NCBI GenBank assembly: GCA_023260815.1
Contig: JALQUE010000309.1
Span: 1 to 11,296, forward strand
Length of the DNA stretch: 11,296 nt
Reading direction: 5' to 3'
Source: Roseovarius sp.
GTDB taxonomy: Bacteria; Pseudomonadota; Alphaproteobacteria; Rhodobacterales; Rhodobacteraceae
Below the pieces are notes generated by a model that was not told where the DNA came from, searched no databases, and saw only the letters and a list, made by a program, of their open reading frames with translations. The position numbers were made by a program, and so were the translations under genes. Of this stretch, positions 8,108 to 11,296 are shown piece by piece (within the stretch, counting starts at the first letter, position 1; the number at the start of each line of letters is the position of its first letter).

Positions 8108-9428
8108 CCAGATCGTGGCGGGGCTCAAGTTTTTTTCCACAAAGCTACGAAGGATCATATTTGGTCTGCTTGTTCTGGCCGGGCTGATGCTTGTGCTGGG
8201 TTTGGGTGTTGTGCGCAATCCGAGCGTTTTGCCGCCGCAGGTTGTGCAGATGCTAGGCCCATGGGCAAAATTTGCCGAAGACCCGAACTGGCGCATTGTC
8301 GCCGTGCACAAGCATGGCGATGCAGGTGTCAGTTTCGTGCGCGGTGCCCAGATGGCCGTTGACAACATCAATGGTCGCAATGGCGGGGTCGCGGGCCGTC
8401 AGGTGGCGCTGATGCCAATCGAAGAACAGGCCGGAACCATTGGGCAATCGGGTGAGGTCGAGGTTAGTAAAGCACTGAAGCTGTCCGAAAAAATTGCGAA
8501 GCTTCCAAATGTCCTGGCCGTGATCGGGCACAGTCATTCGGTGTCTGCCGTCACGGCGAGCGCGGTTTACGACCGCAACGACCTTCTGTATCTGTCCACC
8601 CACGCAACGGAAACATCGCTGACCAACCACAAGCTGGATACGGTCCTGGCGCTCGTTCCCAACATTGCGTCTTACGGTCGGATGGTTGCCCAGTACGCGA
8701 CTGAATCCAATCTGAAGCAGTTTGTGGTGTTGTCCGACAAAACGAATTACGGTCGCGAAGCCGTCAAGTTTTTTGTCGATGCAGTGGCTCTGTTGGGTGG
8801 CGAAGTTGTTTACCGCGGCCATGTGGACAGCGACCATCGGTCTGTTGAACAATTGATGTTGTATCTTCTCGATAACAAATCGTTCGACATAGCAGATGTG
8901 GATGCGGTGTTCATCGTGACCTCGAACGCCGATGACACTGTCGACTTTATCAAGACAGCGCATCAACTTAGCCTAGGCAAACCGATCATGGGCCTTGATT
9001 ACCTGTTCGACACCTACCTTACCACGCTTGTGGGTCTTGACGCGATGAAAGACGTGATCGGTGTGTCGTTGCTGGATGTCGACAGCACAGAAAACATCGC
9101 GCTGGAGTTCAAACAGGATTTCGAAAGTCAGTTCAACACGCTGCCTGATTTGAGTGCGGCCATCGCATACGATTCCGTGAAATTGGTGTCTGACGCTGTT
9201 TCGCGCCATGGGGAAACCAATGGTAAGGATTTGGCAGATACGATCAAAGTCGCGCGCTATACAGATCGGTTTTCCGGGATCACCGGCGAATTGGTTTTTG
9301 ACGCAACCGGCGCGATAGTTGACACCAACGCCTTTATCGTGCGTCATGATGGCAAGAAATTCACAACGGTGAAAACCTTCTCGATCCCGGTTCCGCAACC
9401 CTCGTTACCCGGGCGTGGCACTCCCTAA
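8097..9428 (+). CDS. Membrane-anchored type 1 periplasmic-binding protein (Leu/Ile/Val-binding family)
   Basis: This 443-residue protein has the fold of branched-chain-amino-acid/amide ABC substrate-binding proteins. Supporting segments are FVRGAQMAVDNINGRNGGVAG, LAVIGHSHSVSAVTASAVY, SDKTNYGREAVKFF and the C-terminal FSGITGELVFDATG. Basic residues (K16, R18, R19) precede a hydrophobic segment (about 20-39) that is followed by VVRNPSV with no clear signal-peptidase AxA site and no lipobox cysteine. It is therefore likely anchored, with the binding domain in the periplasm. The start is the ATG at 8097, which overlaps the SPFH gene end (8107); an in-frame TTG at 8091 is possible. No LivH/M/F/G transport genes are in the window. 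The ligand is unknown and the call as a receptor rather than a transporter part is inference. Confidence 0.9.
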   Translation: MTGNQIVAGLKFFSTKLRRIIFGLLVLAGLMLVLGLGVVRNPSVLPPQVVQMLGPWAKFAEDPNWRIVAVHKHGDAGVSFVRGAQMAVDNINGRNGGVAGRQVALMPIEEQAGTIGQSGEVEVSKALKLSEKIAKLPNVLAVIGHSHSVSAVTASAVYDRNDLLYLSTHATETSLTNHKLDTVLALVPNIASYGRMVAQYATESNLKQFVVLSDKTNYGREAVKFFVDAVALLGGEVVYRGHVDSDHRSVEQLMLYLLDNKSFDIADVDAVFIVTSNADDTVDFIKTAHQLSLGKPIMGLDYLFDTYLTTLVGLDAMKDVIGVSLLDVDSTENIALEFKQDFESQFNTLPDLSAAIAYDSVKLVSDAVSRHGETNGKDLADTIKVARYTDRFSGITGELVFDATGAIVDTNAFIVRHDGKKFTTVKTFSIPVPQPSLPGRGTP

Positions 9429-9452
9429 CCCCCTGTGAAAGGCAAAGACGCG

Positions 9453-9659
9453 ATGAATTTCCTCATAAATCCTTGGTTTTTTCTGTTTTGGGCTGTGGGC
9501 AGTTGGTTGATCGGCATGCTGGGCCGCGACACACGCTTTGGATTTGCCGGAAACTTTCTGGTATCGTTCCTGTTTAGCCCGGTCGTTGGCGTCATTGTTT
9601 TGCTGGCGGCAGATCAACACAAGGCACGCAACCAAAGACGGCGCAGCACCGAACGATGA
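9453..9659 (+). CDS. Small membrane protein with two predicted helices
   Basis: This is a 68-residue hydrophobic protein. Helix 1 spans about residues 8-22 (rich in W and F), a short loop GRDTRFGFAG follows, and helix 2 spans about 32-52 with the SPVVGVIVLL segment. The C-terminal tail is strongly basic (KARNQRRRSTER). By the positive-inside rule both ends may be cytoplasmic. It starts 24 bases after the binding-protein gene, in the same operon. I prefer the ATG at 9453; an in-frame GTG at 9435 would add six residues. The small GF...SP-hG layout is common in uncharacterised small bacterial membrane proteins, but I cannot name a function. It may be an accessory subunit of the SPFH/binding-protein pair. 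Confidence 0.75.
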   Translation: MNFLINPWFFLFWAVGSWLIGMLGRDTRFGFAGNFLVSFLFSPVVGVIVLLAADQHKARNQRRRSTER

Positions 9660-9695
9660 CAGTTACCAAAATCCAAATGGTGCTGAATTGCTTCA

Positions 9696-9726
9696 GATTA
9701 AGTACTTCTTAATCCTGCAGTTGCAG
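9696..9726. promoter_or_regulatory. Two adjacent palindromes in the intergenic region (possible operator)
   Basis: GATTAAG (9696-9702) and CTTAATC (9708-9714) form a perfect 7-bp inverted repeat with a 5-base spacer. Directly next to it lies CTGCA-GT-TGCAG (9715-9726), another perfect inverted repeat. They lie in an AT-rich gap between the small membrane protein and the DUF697 gene. There is no T-tract, so an intrinsic terminator is unlikely. A transcription-factor site is possible but unproven. Confidence 0.35.
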
Positions 9727-9836
9727 AAACGGCTTTGAATAATCGGGTCTGATTGGTATTGATCGTGCGTAGAGGTTCCGTCGAGGCGTAATGATATCGA
9801 CCATTGGCGATTTGGGCCGGTTCCAGAGCTTTGATC

Positions 9837-9841
9837 AGGAG
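9837..9841 (+). promoter_or_regulatory. Strong Shine-Dalgarno of the DUF697 gene
   Basis: AGGAG lies six bases before the ATG at 9848. This decides the start against the upstream in-frame ATG at 9791, which has no comparable site and would add 19 residues unlike the family. Confidence 0.85.
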
Positions 9842-9847
9842 AACAAC

Positions 9848-10387
9848 ATGACTGCAGACACCCTTACAACTGACACCGGAGTGGATACGCCGGATTTTGT
9901 GTTGGATGTGCATTCCGAAAACCTGATCAAGGACTATGTCGTGGCCTCGGTCGCGGTCAGCGTTGTCCCTGTGGCGATTTTCGACATCGCTGCAGTTGTG
10001 GGCATCCAGTTGCGCATGATCCAAAAACTGTCTGAACTGCATGACAAACCGTTTTCCGACAAGATTGGGCGCAAGGTGATTTACGCACTGATCGGCGGTT
10101 TTGGCGGGTACGGTGCAGGTTACATTGTCGCTGCAAGCGCATTCAAACTGATTCCCGGCATTGGCTGGGCTGTTGGAATGGCGTCGCTGCCGTTGGTTGC
10201 CGGCGCGTCCACCTTTGCCGTGGGCAAGTCGGTTGCCCGCCATTACGAACAGGGCGGCACATTGCTGGACTTCAACGCAAAGTCGATGCGCCAGTTCTAT
10301 GACGAGCAATTCGAAAAAGGCAAAAGCGTTGCAAAGCGTGCCAGCAAAAACAGCAAGGCAACGGGTCCAGAAACCGCTGTCAACTAA
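9848..10387 (+). CDS. DUF697 / YcjF-like membrane protein
   Basis: This 179-residue inner-membrane protein has the DUF697 domain. A polar N-terminus (1-28) leads into a hydrophobic segment (about 31-51) that ends in the family signature AAVVGIQLRMIQKLSELH. A second membrane region (about 77-98) follows, then KLIPGIGWAVGMASLPLVAGASTFAVGK (about 100-127), and a HYEQGGTLLDF segment that closes the domain. The C-terminus is lysine-rich. The domain is known as the C-terminal part of YcjF-like proteins and beside some GTPases, but its biochemical role is not established, and no GTPase domain is present here. It begins 188 bases after the previous gene and has its own strong ribosome binding site, so it may be transcribed separately. 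An intrinsic terminator follows 78 bases after its stop. Confidence 0.88.
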   Translation: MTADTLTTDTGVDTPDFVLDVHSENLIKDYVVASVAVSVVPVAIFDIAAVVGIQLRMIQKLSELHDKPFSDKIGRKVIYALIGGFGGYGAGYIVAASAFKLIPGIGWAVGMASLPLVAGASTFAVGKSVARHYEQGGTLLDFNAKSMRQFYDEQFEKGKSVAKRASKNSKATGPETAVN

Positions 10388-10394
10388 GTGACAC

Positions 10395-10437
10395 GCCCGG
10401 CCATGCGCCGCCCATTCGGGGCAGCGCGGGCCGGGGC
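10395..10437 (+). repeat. GC-rich imperfect hairpin downstream of DUF697 gene
   Basis: GCCCGGCC (10395-10402) can pair with GGCCGGGGC (10429-10437), with a one-base bulge. An inner GCCC/GGGGC pair can extend the structure. No T-run follows directly. It may protect the 3' end of the transcript or slow polymerase before the real terminator. Confidence 0.45.
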
Positions 10438-10465
10438 AAGATCTTTCCTTAATCGTATGTGAATT

Positions 10466-10495
10466 TCGGCGAGTGCTTACTCGCCGATTTTTTTT
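10466..10495 (+). terminator. Rho-independent terminator of the DUF697 transcript
   Basis: A perfect 9-bp stem, TCGGCGAGT (10466-10474) with ACTCGCCGA (10479-10487), closes a 4-base GCTT loop. It is followed by eight T residues (10488-10495). It ends plus-strand transcription. Confidence 0.94.
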
Positions 10496-10608
10496 GGCTA
10501 TGTGTAAGCGCCGTCCACGGCCCACTGATCAAGACGGATACGCCAGACCGCACGATTAAGGCTAATACGGTGCCGTGCTCTTATTCCCATTTGCGGCAAG
10601 TTCCGCTC

Positions 10609-10640
10609 AGACTACGGGCAGTCTTCTATGCTCGTAGTCT
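10609..10640. repeat. 8-bp inverted repeat with 16-base loop
   Basis: AGACTACG (10609-10616) and CGTAGTCT (10633-10640) are exact reverse complements. The site lies 45 bases beyond the stop of the minus-strand flavin reductase gene. No T-run follows on either strand, so it is a weak terminator candidate at best; a protein-binding site or relic is equally possible. Confidence 0.4.
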
Positions 10641-10684
10641 CATGCACACCCGACAAATCAAGATGTCAACATGACTGCGGGCCT

Positions 10685-11221
10685 TCATCCTTTAAGCCCT
10701 ACAGGGTCGTCAGGCCGATGCAAGGTCCATGACTGTGTTATTGTTGTGTATTCGCGGTAACCGAGCCGAGCAAGAGGGGTGGCAGCAACCGTGTCAAAGA
10801 TACCATCTTGCAGAAATTCATCCTTGATATGGGTGCGCACGACCTCGCCGATGATCATATAGCGGTCCAAGAGCTCCCCACGCCGATCCTTGATCTGAAA
10901 CGCATCTATGGTGACACATTCCATGGCTGCGGGACTGGCTGCAACAAACGGCGCCCGGATGTCGACAGGCTGGCCTTTTTCAAGACCTGCAAGGTCAAAT
11001 TCGCTGATACCATCCGGCACATTTTCCGAAGAGATATTCATCGCATCGACAAGATCGGCGGTCACAAGCGAGAAGGTGAACTCACCGGTATCGCGTGCGT
11101 TGATGTGAGAATGTTTTTCGCCCTCGCTTGCGAACATCACCATGTCCGGTGCTGAGCCGACGCCATTGAAGAAGGAAGTTGATAAGAAGAACATATATTT
11201 CAGAAGAGTTGGAAACTGCAT
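10685..11221 (-). CDS. Flavin reductase family protein, N-terminal part replaced (probably broken)
   Basis: From SFFNGVGSAPDMVMFASEG onwards the protein matches the flavin reductase-like (FMN-binding split barrel) family. Later family segments include ARDTGEFTFSLV, AMNISSENVPDGISEFDLAGL, SPAAMECVTID, YMIIGEVVRTHI and PLARLGYREYT. Members bind FMN and often reduce it with NAD(P)H. The usual beginning (RPIGWIST...G..NLAPYSFFN), which helps to hold the flavin, is absent: similarity starts at about base 11176 and the sequence before it is unrelated and AT-richer. The frame stays open to the window edge, so the start is unknown; the ATG at 11219-11221 is used only as a placeholder. I saw no family N-terminus in the other minus-strand frames, so a simple frameshift does not explain it. 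A rearrangement, or a chimeric contig end, is likely. The gene converges on the DUF697 gene. Confidence 0.75.
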   Translation of the reverse strand: MQFPTLLKYMFFLSTSFFNGVGSAPDMVMFASEGEKHSHINARDTGEFTFSLVTADLVDAMNISSENVPDGISEFDLAGLEKGQPVDIRAPFVAASPAAMECVTIDAFQIKDRRGELLDRYMIIGEVVRTHIKDEFLQDGIFDTVAATPLARLGYREYTTITQSWTLHRPDDPVGLKG

Positions 11222-11296
11222 ACTTTGACGTGGATGTGGACCCTTCAATATCAACTGTTTCAAAAAACTCCTGGAGAAGGTTGCTTGTATGCGTGC
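11177..11296. other. AT-richer sequence of different origin at the right edge
   Basis: These about 120 bases are visibly richer in A and T than the rest of the window. They do not encode the expected N-terminus of the flavin reductase. A second minus-strand frame is open from 11294 to the TGA at 11082-11084 and begins THTSNLLQEFFETVDIEG, which could be the tail of another protein, though I cannot name it. No terminal inverted repeat or target duplication can be seen within the window. Confidence 0.4.

Larger units (their letters stand above)
10388..10684. other. Convergent intergenic region without a convincing gene
   Basis: This stretch of about 300 bases lies between the plus-strand DUF697 gene and the minus-strand flavin reductase gene. 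It holds a GC-rich hairpin, a strong terminator and an 8-bp inverted repeat, listed separately. An open frame at 10459-10674 runs straight through the terminator and shows no family features, so I do not count it as a gene. Confidence 0.8.

Noticed and set aside
8097..9428. Complete branched-chain amino acid ABC transporter operon
   Set aside because: Only the binding protein is present. The neighbours are an SPFH protein and a small membrane protein, with no permease or ATPase.
10459..10674. Plus-strand frame of 71 codons in the convergent gap
   Set aside because: It contains the whole intrinsic terminator, has no ribosome binding site and no family similarity that I can see.
10808..11155. 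Plus-strand frame of 115 codons opposite the flavin reductase
   Set aside because: The minus strand carries clear flavin reductase family segments over the same bases, so this is a shadow.
11177..11296. Insertion-sequence end at the right edge
   Set aside because: The composition change fits an insertion, but no terminal inverted repeat, target duplication or transposase sequence can be seen in the few bases available.
1..11296. CRISPR array, tRNA or rRNA gene
   Set aside because: I found no regularly spaced direct repeats and no tRNA-like or rRNA-like conserved segments on either strand.

Overview
The window looks like chromosomal DNA from a GC-rich alphaproteobacterium, most likely a marine Rhodobacterales (roseobacter-type) bacterium. 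This is inferred from the G/C-rich third codon positions and from the overall look of the proteins; no rRNA, tRNA or other taxonomic marker is present.

Bases 1-7119 hold the 3' part of one very large gene, open to the left edge, that encodes the C-terminal end of a hybrid polyketide synthase / non-ribosomal peptide synthetase. The visible domain order is ketoreductase (KR) - ACP - ketosynthase (KS) - ACP - condensation (C) - adenylation (A) - PCP - thioesterase (TE). No acyltransferase lies between the KS and the next ACP, only the usual linker remnants, so this is a trans-AT type assembly line. The KS keeps its cysteine and second histidine but has alanine in place of the HGTGT histidine. 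It should therefore be a non-elongating KS0 that passes the chain across the PKS/NRPS border. The single NRPS module then adds one amino acid, possibly one with a basic side chain, and the TE releases the product. This is the end of the pathway.

Bases 7120-9659 hold three closely packed plus-strand genes for membrane proteins: a prohibitin-like SPFH protein, a type 1 periplasmic-binding protein with an uncleaved-looking N-terminal anchor, and a 68-residue double-TM protein. The first two overlap and the third follows within 24 bases. No terminator separates the megasynthase from this set, and a 39-codon reading frame bridges the gap with ATGA overlaps at both ends. No ABC permease or ATPase is present, so the binding protein looks like a receptor or sensor part of a membrane assembly rather than part of a transporter. 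This cassette is the best candidate for an undescribed system here.

Bases 9660-10495 hold an intergenic region with a small palindrome, a DUF697/YcjF-like membrane protein with a strong Shine-Dalgarno, and a textbook intrinsic terminator. After about 190 bases without a gene, a minus-strand flavin reductase family gene (from base 10685) converges on it. The N-terminal part of that domain is missing: family similarity stops near base 11176 and is replaced by AT-richer, unrelated sequence up to the right edge, which suggests a rearrangement breakpoint or a chimeric contig end.
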